Shown here: positions 38,710-46,088 of the stretch, one piece after another
How positions within the stretch are numbered: position 1 is the stretch's first letter
Layout of the letters: each line of letters opens with the position of its first letter
Assembly: GCA_047722305.1 (NCBI GenBank)
Contig: JBDNYM010000013.1
Span: forward strand, 1-46,088
Length of the DNA: 46,088 bases
Reading direction: 5' to 3'
From: JAKVJE01 sp047722305
GTDB lineage: Bacteria; Actinomycetota; Actinomycetes; Actinomycetales; Microbacteriaceae
Program-made: the position numbers and the translations under genes
The notes under the pieces: model-generated
What the model was told of the DNA's origin: nothing
The model's input: the letters and a program-made list of their open reading frames with translations, nothing else
Database searches by the model: none

Positions 38710-41190
38710 TCAGATCACGAGGTCGGGATGCAGCCGCGCGATCGTCCACTGCCGCTGATGGGCAGCCGACGCCGCGCTGATCGCCAGTGATCCGATGAGC
38801 ACCACCAACAGTACCGCCAGGGCTGTCCAGAAGCGGGCGTCGATGCCGCCCGTGATCGTCTCGCGCAGGCCGTTCACCACGTACGTGATGGGCATGTAGT
38901 GGGTGATCGCCCGGAAGAAGCCGGGGGTGGTCTCCACCGGATAGGTGCCGCCCGAGCTCGACAGCTGGAACATCAGCAGCGCCAGGGCCACCACTCGGCC
39001 GGCGGCCGGCCCCAGGGTGATGATGAACATCTGCTGCAGCGCCAGGAACGAGAAGCAGGCCAGCAGCGTGAACAGCACCGTGGTCACCGGGTAGACCGGG
39101 CTCATCCCCAGGCCGAACACGATGACCGCCAGCATGATGACCACCTGGCCGATGCCGAACAGCGCCGCCGGGAGAAACCCGCTCAGCGCGGCCCGCAGCC
39201 CCGACACCCCCGCCGCCAGGGCGCGGGTGGGCAGGGCGCGCAGCAGCAGCCACGTGATGATGCCGCCCACGAACAGCGCCAGGGATATGAAGAACGGGGC
39301 GAAGCCGACGCCGAACACCTTCGCGTTGTGCACCCAGCTCTGCTTCAGCACGGTCGGGTTGCCGACCACCTTCGCCTGCGCGTTCACCGTGGTGGGGCTG
39401 CTGTGCGGAATCGCCGCCGCGCCCTCCCGCAGGCGCTGCGTGAGCGTCTGCGACCCCTGCTTGAGCAGGATGGAGCCATCGGCCAGCTGCTGCGCCCCAT
39501 CCTTCGCAGCTGAGGCGCCCGACGCCGCCGAGGCGACGCCCTCGTTCAGGGCGGAGGCGCCCGAGGCCAGCTGCGACGACCCCGACGACAGCGCCGAGGT
39601 GCCGGCGGCGAGCGTGTTCGAGCCGGACGCCAGCTGCGAGGTGCCGGCGGCGAGGGCGGATGCGCCGCCGGCCAGCTGCCCGGACTTGCCGGAGAGCTCG
39701 GTGAGGCCCGCGTTCAGCTGCGCCGAACCGGAAGCGGCGGCGTTCGCCCCGGTGCTGAGCGCTTGCACCGCGGCGACCACGCCGGGGTGCTGGGGGTCCG
39801 TGCTGTTGATCGCAGTGTTGATGCCGTCCGCGCCCGCCGCCAGCTGAGTGACGCCACCGGCCAGGGTCGGCGCCTGAGCATTCAACTGATCAGTGCCGGC
39901 TTGGAGCTTCGGCGCCGCTTCCGGTGCGGCTAGCTTTCCGATTCCAGTCGCTACTCCCTGGACCCCGGCCAGCATCGCCTGTGCCTGTGCTTTGCAGGCG
40001 GTGGCATCCGCCGTCTGGAAGACGACCTGGCAGTAGCCCGGGTTCTGGACCGCTCCGTCGAGGATCTGTTCCAGGCCCGCTGAGAGCGAGGCGTTCTGCC
40101 CCTGCTGCGGGGTGTTGAAACCGGTGTTCAACTGCTGGATACCGCCATTGATCGTTGCCGCACCGGAGGCGAGCGTCTTCGTCTGATCAGGCAGACCTTG
40201 TGTCTGCGCATTGAGCCCATCCAGCTCCGAGGCCAACGCCTTCGCTCCGTCGGTGAGAGACGTCGGTTGCCCGTCCTGCTTCACCGTGATGCCGGTATAG
40301 AGGCTGTTGAGCCCGGCGACGAGCTGCTGGTTGCCGCTGTTCAGCGTCGTGCTGCCCTGCTGCAGCTGCCCGATGCCGCTCACTGCCTGGGACGCCCCGT
40401 CAGACAGCTGCAGTGCCCCTGCGTTCGCGCTCGCGGCGCCGCTCGCCAGGCTCTGGGCCCCGCCGTCCAGGTTCGCGGCGCCGGCAGCGAGCTGTTGCGT
40501 GCTGGCGGACAGCGTGGACGACCCGCTCGACAGCTGCGCCATCCCGTCTGTGAGCGTGCCGAGGCCGACGTTCAGCTGCTGGGTGCCGTCCTGGGCGGTG
40601 GTGAGGCCGTCCGTGACTTGCCCGGAGCCGTCCGTGGCCTGCACCAGCCCGCCGCGGGCCGACTGCAGCCCGACCAGCGCCGTCTTCGCGTACCGGGTGC
40701 CGAACTGCTGCGCGATGGCGGCCCGCACCTGCGCCATCGCCTCCTTGCCCAGGGTGGAGGCGAGGAACGAGTTCGAGTCGTTGTAGCGCACCAGCACCTG
40801 CGGGCTGACGGGCTGATCGGTCGTCGGCGAGGCGGCCTGCCGCGAGAAGTTCTTCGGCAGCGTCACCGAGAAGTAGTATGTGCCGTCCTCGACGCCGCTG
40901 CGGGCCTGGGATGCGCTGGTGCGCTCCCATTTGAGGTCCTGGCGGTTGTCCAGCTGCTTCACGACCTGGGCGCCGAAGTTCTCGTGATGCCCGGCGACGG
41001 TCGTGCCCGCATCCTCGCTCACCAGTGCCACCGGCAGGTGGTTCATGTTGCCGATCGGGTCCCAGAACGCCCACAGGTACAGCACGCCGTACAGCAGCGG
41101 AATGAACAGCATGACCAGCACGGCCAGCCGGGGCAGCACGCCCTTGGAGAAGCGGCGCAGTTCGGTGCCGGTGGAAAGAAAGGCGAACAT
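38710..41190 (-). CDS. YhgE/Pip family membrane protein
   Basis: The 826-aa protein has an N-terminal membrane helix (about 20-42), a YhgE/Pip extracellular domain, a very long middle (about 190-610) made of seven-residue repeats such as QLASGSNTLAAGTSALSSGS, and a C-terminal ABC-2-type membrane domain with about five or six helices. The repeats are predicted to form long helical or coiled structures outside the cell. Related proteins include phage-infection protein Pip of Lactococcus, YhgE and the EsaA component of type VII secretion. The gene follows the ATPase gene by 3 nt, so they probably make an ABC-type exporter. Confidence 0.92.
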   Translation of the reverse strand: MFAFLSTGTELRRFSKGVLPRLAVLVMLFIPLLYGVLYLWAFWDPIGNMNHLPVALVSEDAGTTVAGHHENFGAQVVKQLDNRQDLKWERTSASQARSGVEDGTYYFSVTLPKNFSRQAASPTTDQPVSPQVLVRYNDSNSFLASTLGKEAMAQVRAAIAQQFGTRYAKTALVGLQSARGGLVQATDGSGQVTDGLTTAQDGTQQLNVGLGTLTDGMAQLSSGSSTLSASTQQLAAGAANLDGGAQSLASGAASANAGALQLSDGASQAVSGIGQLQQGSTTLNSGNQQLVAGLNSLYTGITVKQDGQPTSLTDGAKALASELDGLNAQTQGLPDQTKTLASGAATINGGIQQLNTGFNTPQQGQNASLSAGLEQILDGAVQNPGYCQVVFQTADATACKAQAQAMLAGVQGVATGIGKLAAPEAAPKLQAGTDQLNAQAPTLAGGVTQLAAGADGINTAINSTDPQHPGVVAAVQALSTGANAAASGSAQLNAGLTELSGKSGQLAGGASALAAGTSQLASGSNTLAAGTSALSSGSSQLASGASALNEGVASAASGASAAKDGAQQLADGSILLKQGSQTLTQRLREGAAAIPHSSPTTVNAQAKVVGNPTVLKQSWVHNAKVFGVGFAPFFISLALFVGGIITWLLLRALPTRALAAGVSGLRAALSGFLPAALFGIGQVVIMLAVIVFGLGMSPVYPVTTVLFTLLACFSFLALQQMFIITLGPAAGRVVALALLMFQLSSSGGTYPVETTPGFFRAITHYMPITYVVNGLRETITGGIDARFWTALAVLLVVLIGSLAISAASAAHQRQWTIARLHPDLVI

Positions 41191-41193
41191 GGA

Positions 41194-41886
41194 TCAGAAC
41201 TCCTGCGAGACGAGGTCGGGATTGGTGATGGCGGCGAGCTGAGGGCGATGGCGCAGCGCATCCCAGTGGACGACGTCCGTGCTGGCCGCCGCGACCACCA
41301 CGTCGACGCCGGCGTCCACCAGCGCGTCGAAGCGGCTCCAGAGGAAGGCGCGCCCCTCCGGCTCCTGCACCTGCTCGATCGAGTCGACGAAGAGCACCTC
41401 GGGAGAGGCCATCAGCGCCACCGACATCTTCAGCAGCAGCTGGTCGACGTCGTTGAGCCCCCAGATGAGGGCGTTGGCGGGAGGCGTGCGGCCGTCGAAG
41501 GCGAGGGCGCACACGCGGTCGACCTCGTCCTGGTCCGGCTCGCGCACGAACCGCCACCAGGGCGCCAGCCACGCCTTCCGCTCGCGGATGGTGGCGGCGA
41601 CGGTGACCGAGTCGTCGAGGTCATCGATGGGCGCGAACCCGGCGATGCCGGTGCGCCGCTGCACGGCGCGGACCCGGTGCGGCAGCGGCTGGCCGAGCAC
41701 GGAGAGCTCGGAGCCCGCGCCCGGACGCATCCGCCCGGACAGGGTCAGCAGCACGCTGGTGCGGCCGGAGCCCATGGCCCCGTACACCACGGAGATGCCG
41801 TGGCCGAGATCGAGGTCGAGGGGACCGTAGACCTGACCCCGGTGGGAGGCCAGCTGGAGGTTGCGCGCGTGCACGATCGAATCCAT
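41194..41886 (-). CDS. degenerate ABC-type ATPase, partner of YhgE/Pip
   Basis: The 230-aa protein is ABC-ATPase-like but several motifs are changed. The Walker A is YGAMGSGRTS (36-44), with Arg42 where Lys is normally essential. The signature helix reads ALIWGLNDVDQLLLKMSVAL rather than LSGGQ, and Walker B is VLFVDSIEQ with Ser where the catalytic Glu is usual. ATP may still bind, but hydrolysis would be weak or absent. I chose the second ATG (41886) with AAGGA 5 nt before it. Together with the YhgE/Pip gene it would be an atypical transporter; a purely regulatory ATPase is possible. Confidence 0.85.
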   Translation of the reverse strand: MDSIVHARNLQLASHRGQVYGPLDLDLGHGISVVYGAMGSGRTSVLLTLSGRMRPGAGSELSVLGQPLPHRVRAVQRRTGIAGFAPIDDLDDSVTVAATIRERKAWLAPWWRFVREPDQDEVDRVCALAFDGRTPPANALIWGLNDVDQLLLKMSVALMASPEVLFVDSIEQVQEPEGRAFLWSRFDALVDAGVDVVVAAASTDVVHWDALRHRPQLAAITNPDLVSQEF

Positions 41887-41901
41887 ACCCATCCTTTTTG
41901 T

Positions 41902-41940
41902 ACTGACTAGTCAGTCTAGTATCGTCGCCGCACGGCGCAA
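41902..41940 (-). promoter_or_regulatory. TetR operator and promoter of the YhgE operon
   Basis: ACTGACTAGTCAGT (41902-41915) is a perfect 14-bp palindrome overlapping a minus-strand -10 TAGACT (41913-41918), with TTGCGC (41935-41940) 16 nt upstream as a weak -35. The ATPase ATG is at 41886. Repressor bound here would block the polymerase; the likely repressor is the TetR encoded at the operon's end. Confidence 0.7.
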
Positions 41941-42085
41941 CGCCATCAAGGGGGAAAACCTTCCGCGAACGCAGCCCGGTCAGCACAGAGCGCTCATGGG
42001 TGCGGCACCGCCCGGCCGACGGCAGGCAGAGACCGGGCCGCCGCATCCACGGCCGCGGCCAACGCCGCGGCCAAGCTCAGCAGGC

Positions 42086-42577
42086 TCAGACGCTCGGGAC
42101 GCTCCGGCGCCGCCAGACGAGCAGGTAGCGCCGGTCGAAGCCCGGCGCGCACACCCCGCACGACCGCGGTCCCCGGGGCGCCCGGAACCGGTAGTGCACG
42201 TGCCCGGCCGGGCAGGTGCCCACCCAGGGCGCGAAGTGCTCCCCCATGTCGAAGTCGGTGGTGCGTCCGCCCGCGTAGCCGATGCGGCGGGCCACCGCGA
42301 GCCAGGCCGGGCCGTGGCCGGCCGCCGGGCCCGCCAAGGCGTGGGCGACTTCGTGCAGCACGATCTGGCGCAGCTGCGTCGGGGCCGCCACCCGCACCGC
42401 GAACACCGACACGGTGAGGCGGCGGTGCGTGTAGTCGCAGGCCCCCGCCCGACGGCGGGCGCGGTCGAAGCCGAACGTCCATCCTCCGGGCAGCAGCTCG
42501 GCGATGCACGACTCCGCGAACGCGGCCAGCTCGGCCTGCAGCCGGGCCGCCGCGGGCACGGTGGCGACGTCGGTCAT
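42086..42577 (-). CDS. SprT-like zinc metalloprotease domain protein
   Basis: The 163-aa protein has the HEVAHALAGPAAGHGPAW motif (HExxH plus a third His) and a C-terminal Cys-rich part (CPAGHVHYRF and SCGVC) likely to bind another zinc. SprT/Spartan-type proteases act on proteins crosslinked to DNA in eukaryotes; bacterial roles are uncertain. The ATG overlaps the stop of the upstream hydrolase gene (ATGA). Bases 41941-42085 contain no gene. Confidence 0.85.
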   Translation of the reverse strand: MTDVATVPAAARLQAELAAFAESCIAELLPGGWTFGFDRARRRAGACDYTHRRLTVSVFAVRVAAPTQLRQIVLHEVAHALAGPAAGHGPAWLAVARRIGYAGGRTTDFDMGEHFAPWVGTCPAGHVHYRFRAPRGPRSCGVCAPGFDRRYLLVWRRRSVPSV

Positions 42578-43185
42578 CGGCGCGCGGCCGCCGGGGTGTC
42601 TGCGAGGAAGTCGGCGCTGCCCTGCCGGCACCAGTCGAGCACCGCCGGCCAGGGGCCGTAGCCGTCTTCGAGGGCGAAATGGGGGCCACCAGGGATGGTC
42701 ACCGCCGGGCAGTCGTACTCGGCCGCGTACTCCACGGCGACGGTGCGCGGGCACCACGGGTCGGCGTCGCCGCCCACGAACAGCGGGGGTTCCTCGCTGG
42801 AGTCGCGCACCGCGTGCGACTCGGGGCGGAACTCGGCGAACGCCCGCAGCTCCGGCTGCCGCAGCAGCTGCTCGCGGGCAGGCGGGGCCACCAGCAGCAC
42901 CCGGTGCACGTGCCGCACTCCCTGCGGCCGGGCGGCGGCCACCAGCCACAGCACCGACCCGAGGCTGTGGCCGACGACCGTGAGGTCACAGCCGCGCGCG
43001 CGGTCGAGGGCGGCATCCAGCGCATCCAGCCACTGGGCGGGGACGGGGGCCTTCGGGTTCGGGAGCTGCGGATAGTCGACGGAGGCGCCGTCGGCGCGCA
43101 GCGCATCGGCCAGGCGGTGCTGCCAATGGCCCTCGGGGCGCTCGTTCAGCCAGCCATGCACGATCAGGAAGGCTTCGGAGGACAT
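42574..43185 (-). CDS. alpha/beta hydrolase, RBBP9/YdeN family
   Basis: The 203-aa protein has the small serine hydrolase fold: LIVHGWLNERPEGHW at the N-terminus, the nucleophile elbow VVGHSLGSV, the acid in GGDADPWCP and the histidine in GGPHFALEDG. The family includes putative esterases and peptidases. The ATG at 43185 follows TAGAAT by 7 nt without a ribosome site, a leaderless arrangement. It is coupled to the SprT-like gene. Confidence 0.9.
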   Translation of the reverse strand: MSSEAFLIVHGWLNERPEGHWQHRLADALRADGASVDYPQLPNPKAPVPAQWLDALDAALDRARGCDLTVVGHSLGSVLWLVAAARPQGVRHVHRVLLVAPPAREQLLRQPELRAFAEFRPESHAVRDSSEEPPLFVGGDADPWCPRTVAVEYAAEYDCPAVTIPGGPHFALEDGYGPWPAVLDWCRQGSADFLADTPAAARR

Positions 43186-43198
43186 ACCCGGGATTCTA
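43185..43198 (-). promoter_or_regulatory. -10 box and leaderless start of the hydrolase gene
   Basis: TAGAAT (43193-43198, minus strand) is close to the consensus TATAAT and lies 7 nt before the ATG, with no Shine-Dalgarno. Confidence 0.55.
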
Positions 43199-43270
43199 AC
43201 CAGCGCGCGCCAGGCCGCCACCGACCGGCTGGTGCAGTGGAATACGAGCGGCTCAGTGCCTACGCCCGGC

Positions 43271-43840
43271 TCAGTGCCGCAGCAACCCGCTGAGAAGGCG
43301 GTGGAACGCCGCCGCCACCAGCGCATACCCCTCCGGCCGGGGATGCACGCCGTCGCAGCGCAGCTCCGCAGCCCACCGGCCGTTGGGGCCGCGGAGGTCC
43401 GTCCACGGGTCGGCCCAGTGCCAGCCCCGGTCGGTGGCCAGGTCGTGGGCGCGGGTGTTGAAGTCGGCCGCCGCCGACGGGTTGAGCTCGTAGGGCGGAA
43501 TCGCCGCCACCAGGACGGTCGGGGCCGGGCAGACCGCGCAGATGCGGTCGAAGTCGCGGGCGGCGCCCTGGAAGCCGCGGCCCTCGTAGAGGTTGTTCGT
43601 CCCGCCCATGATCACCAGCGCATCCAGGTCGGCGATCGGACGGATGCCGTCCGCCATCTCGTCAGTCGTGGCCCCGGACACCGCCCAGCCGCCCGTATAT
43701 TCGAGCCCGTCGTGGGATGCCGTCACCGGCCAGGGCGCCGGCCGGGCCTGCCCCGGGCGCAGCGACCCGGGCACGACGTAGCTGACGGTGAGCGAGTCGC
43801 CCACCGCGGCGAAGCGGGCGGGATGGGTGCGGTCGGTCAC
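43271..43840 (-). CDS. SGNH/GDSL family hydrolase
   Basis: The 189-aa protein has block I AAVGDSLTV, with Ser nucleophile, block III IMGGTNNLYEG and block V CDGVHPRPEGY, so the Ser-Asp-His catalytic set is complete. Such enzymes are esterases or acyltransferases; no signal peptide is visible, so it acts in the cytosol. It is read from a GTG at 43840 with TAGGGT (43847-43852) 6 nt upstream, again leaderless. Confidence 0.88.
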   Translation of the reverse strand: MTDRTHPARFAAVGDSLTVSYVVPGSLRPGQARPAPWPVTASHDGLEYTGGWAVSGATTDEMADGIRPIADLDALVIMGGTNNLYEGRGFQGAARDFDRICAVCPAPTVLVAAIPPYELNPSAAADFNTRAHDLATDRGWHWADPWTDLRGPNGRWAAELRCDGVHPRPEGYALVAAAFHRLLSGLLRH

Positions 43841-43859
43841 CCTTCGACCCTACGCCGGG

Positions 43860-45398
43860 CTACGCCTGGAGCTGCTGCCCGCGTCGCAGCCCGATCCCGA
43901 CGGCGGTCGCGGCCAGCAGCAGCGCCACCGCTGCGGCGGCGAGCCACAGCGACCCGGACACGTCGAACGCATGGTGCGCGGCCCGAGCCACGGGGTTGCC
44001 GGCGTCGGGCTGCATGACCACCGACAGGTGCATCGCCTGGGCGAACGACCCCTCCGAGATGGTGGCCTGCTCGGTGGTGAGCCCGGTCGGCGCGTGCATG
44101 AGCGCGCCGTACGCGCCGGTCAGCAGCGCCCCGGCCACGGTGGTGCCGAGCACGTTGCCCACCTGGTACGAGGTCTCGGACACCGCCGAGGCGGCCCCGG
44201 CCCGCTCTGCGGGGACGGCCGACACCAGCAGGTCGTTCGAGATGGTCTCGGCGAAGCCCGTCCCGAGCGCCACCACGCAGAACCCGACCGCGATCCACGT
44301 CGCCGTGCCGGAACCCGAGCTCAACGCCATGAAGAGGTACCCGGCCGCGGCGACGGCCATGCCCAGCAGCAGCGTCCGCCGCCGCCCGAACCGGTTGGCC
44401 AGCGCCATCACGGCGAGGCTGGCCGCGCACATGACCACCATGCCCGGCACCAGCACCCGGCTGGCCGTCTCGACATCCTCCCCCAGCCCGATCTGCACCT
44501 GCTGGCTGGAGTAGAACACGAAGCCGGTCATCGCGAACGAACTGGTGGCGTTGACGATCAGCGGCATCGAGAAGCCGCGCAGCCGGAACAGGCGCATATC
44601 GAGCATGGGATGCGCCAGGCGCAGCTGCCGCCGCACGAACGCCGCCCCCGCCAGCAGGCCGCCGGCGAGCGCCGCGAGCGTGGCGAGGTCGAGCCCGGAC
44701 TCGGCGCTGCGCAGCAGCCCCCACACCAGCGCCACCATGGCGGTGGCGCTCAGCGCGACGCTGGCCGGGTCGACCGGGGCGGGCTCGGCGGCGCGGGTCT
44801 CCGGGACGCACAGAGGCGCGGCGACCAGCACCACAATGGCCAGCGGCAGCGAGAGGACGAGCGCGGCGCGCCAGCCGAACGCCGACTGCGCGGCGCCGCC
44901 CAGCAGCGGGCCCACGACGGCGCCGCCGGCCCAGGCCGCGGACCAGACCGCCATGGCCAGGCCCCGCTCCCGGCCGGCGCGGTACAGCGACCGGATGATC
45001 GAGAGGGTGGCGGGCATCAGCGCCGCGCCGAACACGCCCATGCAGGCGCGGGAGGCGATGAGCACGCCGGCGCTGGGCGCCAGAGCGGACACCACGCCGA
45101 AGACGGCCACGCCGGCGGCACCGAAGCACAGCATCCGCCGCCGCCCGAAGCGGTCGGCCAGCGCCCCCATGGTGACCAGCAGCGCAGCCAGGGCGAGCGG
45201 GTAGGCGTCGGCGATCCACACCATGCCGCTGCCGGTCAGCTGCAGCGCGGACGCGATCGAGGGCAGGGCCAGGGCCAGGGAATTCGTGTCGACGGCCACC
45301 ATCACGACCGTGGCCACGATGGTGCCGAGGACGAGCCGGCGGCGCACGTCGAGGCGCGGCCGGGCGAGCGCCCGCGTGGCGAAAGTGGAATTGGACAT
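43860..45398 (-). CDS. MFS multidrug exporter, DHA2 (14-helix) type
   Basis: The 512-aa membrane protein has 14 predicted helices. Motif A ALADRFGRRRMLCFG and the DHA2 motif C-like region GPLLGGAAQSAFGWR, and the membrane Asp in VDTNSLALALPSIA, fit the QacA/SmvA group of proton-driven cationic drug exporters. The ATG at 45398 lies 10 nt from a TetR-type operator and is divergent from the TetR gene, the common regulator-pump layout. Confidence 0.92.
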   Translation of the reverse strand: MSNSTFATRALARPRLDVRRRLVLGTIVATVVMVAVDTNSLALALPSIASALQLTGSGMVWIADAYPLALAALLVTMGALADRFGRRRMLCFGAAGVAVFGVVSALAPSAGVLIASRACMGVFGAALMPATLSIIRSLYRAGRERGLAMAVWSAAWAGGAVVGPLLGGAAQSAFGWRAALVLSLPLAIVVLVAAPLCVPETRAAEPAPVDPASVALSATAMVALVWGLLRSAESGLDLATLAALAGGLLAGAAFVRRQLRLAHPMLDMRLFRLRGFSMPLIVNATSSFAMTGFVFYSSQQVQIGLGEDVETASRVLVPGMVVMCAASLAVMALANRFGRRRTLLLGMAVAAAGYLFMALSSGSGTATWIAVGFCVVALGTGFAETISNDLLVSAVPAERAGAASAVSETSYQVGNVLGTTVAGALLTGAYGALMHAPTGLTTEQATISEGSFAQAMHLSVVMQPDAGNPVARAAHHAFDVSGSLWLAAAAVALLLAATAVGIGLRRGQQLQA

Positions 45399-45408
45399 CC
45401 GGCCAGTG

Positions 45409-45424
45409 TACCGTCCGGTCGGTA
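45409..45424. promoter_or_regulatory. TetR-type operator between pump and regulator
   Basis: TACCGTCCGGTCGGTA is a 16-bp near-perfect palindrome (one mismatched pair, 14 of 16 symmetric). It lies between the divergent starts at 45398 and 45456 and can control both promoters. Confidence 0.7.
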
Positions 45425-45455
45425 TAGAGGCAAGAAGGGCGCTAGACTCCCGACC

Positions 45456-45992
45456 ATGCCTTCGTCTCGCGAGCACATCCTCGACGTGTACGAGACCATC
45501 ATGCGCACCGATGGCGAGCGCACCGCCACCCTCGACGCGGTCGCGAAAGGCGCCGGCGTCTCGAAGGGAGGGCTCATCTACCACTTCCCCTCCAAAGACG
45601 CCCTGGCCGCCGCCCTCTGCGAACGCCTGCAGCGCCTCGGAGATGAGGATGCCGCCCGGATGCGCGCCAGCGCCGACGGTCCCGCCGCCTACTACCTGCG
45701 CTCGTCCGTCTACGAGGGCTCCGACCTCGACCACGCCCTCATCGCCGTCGCCCGGCTGGTGCAGGCCGGCAACGAACAGGCCGTCCGCACCTACCAGGCC
45801 CTGTCATCCCAATGGCTCACCATCATCGGCGAGAGCATGAGCAGCCCCGTCCTGGCCCGCATCATCAAACTGCTCGGCGACGGGATGTACTACCAGGCGC
45901 TGCTCACCACCCCCGACTCCCGCCGGCAGGGCCTCAGCGAGGACGAGATCGCCGAGATCATCGCCGTCCTCAAGTCGGTGCCCGAGCAGTAG
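45456..45992 (+). CDS. TetR family regulator of the MFS exporter
   Basis: The 178-aa protein has the TetR helix-turn-helix (ATLDAVAKGAGVSKGGLIYH, then FPSKDALAAALCERL) and a helical C-terminal domain that would bind the pump's substrates. TAGACT (45443-45448) precedes the ATG by 7 nt, so translation is probably leaderless. It likely represses the divergent exporter gene and itself. Confidence 0.9.
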   Translation: MPSSREHILDVYETIMRTDGERTATLDAVAKGAGVSKGGLIYHFPSKDALAAALCERLQRLGDEDAARMRASADGPAAYYLRSSVYEGSDLDHALIAVARLVQAGNEQAVRTYQALSSQWLTIIGESMSSPVLARIIKLLGDGMYYQALLTTPDSRRQGLSEDEIAEIIAVLKSVPEQ

Positions 45993-46034
45993 ACTGCGCT
46001 CCGCCCCAATCCCCCAGCCGAAACGAGTGTCGGT

Positions 46035-46088
46035 GTGACGACTCCCCCTGCCCAGAACCCCGCGCCCCCCGCACCCGACTCCCCGCGG
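46035..46088 (+). CDS. start of an unidentified gene, cut by the window edge
   Basis: A GTG opens a frame of 18 codons (VTTPPAQNPAPPAPDSPR) that runs off the window, with high GC3 and proline-rich composition typical of disordered N-termini. No clear ribosome site is visible. Too short to identify. Confidence 0.35.
   Translation, partial: MTTPPAQNPAPPAPDSPR

Overview
The window is very GC-rich chromosomal DNA (GC3 above 90% in most genes). Gene content and gene order point to an actinobacterium, most likely a member of the Microbacteriaceae in the Micrococcales; the genus cannot be fixed from the sequence. Several genes have a TANNNT -10 box only 6-8 nt before the start codon, the leaderless arrangement common in actinobacteria. 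One 10-N assembly gap (20129-20138), flanked by unreliable G runs, lies inside dsdA.

Layout. 1-357: non-coding, rich in ACTCAGG/CCTGAGT repeats. 358-834: free methionine sulfoxide reductase. 871-2640: AT-richer accessory segment next to the 3' end of a tRNA-Gln(CTG) gene, with decayed ORFs and an unusual HicA-like / HTH protein / 35-codon ORF / HicB-like set. 3054-6116: giant multi-pass membrane protein. 6200-17224: two adjacent gene sets that together look like a pyroglutamate (5-oxoproline) and D-glutamate utilisation locus: DUF1445 cyclase-like protein, a complete polar amino-acid ABC importer and a DUF2848 protein; then pyroglutamyl peptidase, a biotin carboxylase-BCCP protein, a PxpB-PxpC fusion and PxpA in one tightly overlapping operon, with a divergent GntR/FCD regulator. 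17364-22999: gltX, dsdA, an intergenic array of three related hairpin repeats, a fumarylacetoacetate hydrolase family gene and ilvE. 23255-24590: thyA-folA. 24675-26234: divergent lysE/lysG. 26212-27152: two small membrane proteins. 27206-29872: ilvB-ilvN preceded by a branched-chain leader peptide and attenuator-like structures. 29895-32158: otsA-otsB. 32307-38059: LacI regulator, then an SBP/permease/permease/ATPase importer and a metallo-beta-lactamase fold hydrolase; a four-unit PHO-box-like repeat precedes the importer. 38089-41886: degenerate ABC ATPase, YhgE/Pip protein and TetR in one operon with a palindromic operator. 42086-45992: SprT-like protease, alpha/beta hydrolase, GDSL hydrolase, DHA2-type MFS exporter and divergent TetR. 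The first codons of another gene lie at the right edge.

How the parts work together. In the 6.2-17.2 kb locus Pcp would release pyroglutamate from peptides, the ABC importer would bring in the free acid or a related amino acid, and PxpA/PxpBC with the biotin carboxylase would open the lactam to glutamate; the DUF1445 protein would feed D-glutamate into 5-oxo-D-proline. In the 33-38 kb locus the PHO-like box and the MBL phosphodiesterase-type hydrolase suggest import and hydrolysis of an organophosphate or phosphonate under phosphate limitation. The ilv leader indicates control of ilvBN by branched-chain aminoacyl-tRNA supply. All functional assignments come from reading motifs by eye; no database search was possible.
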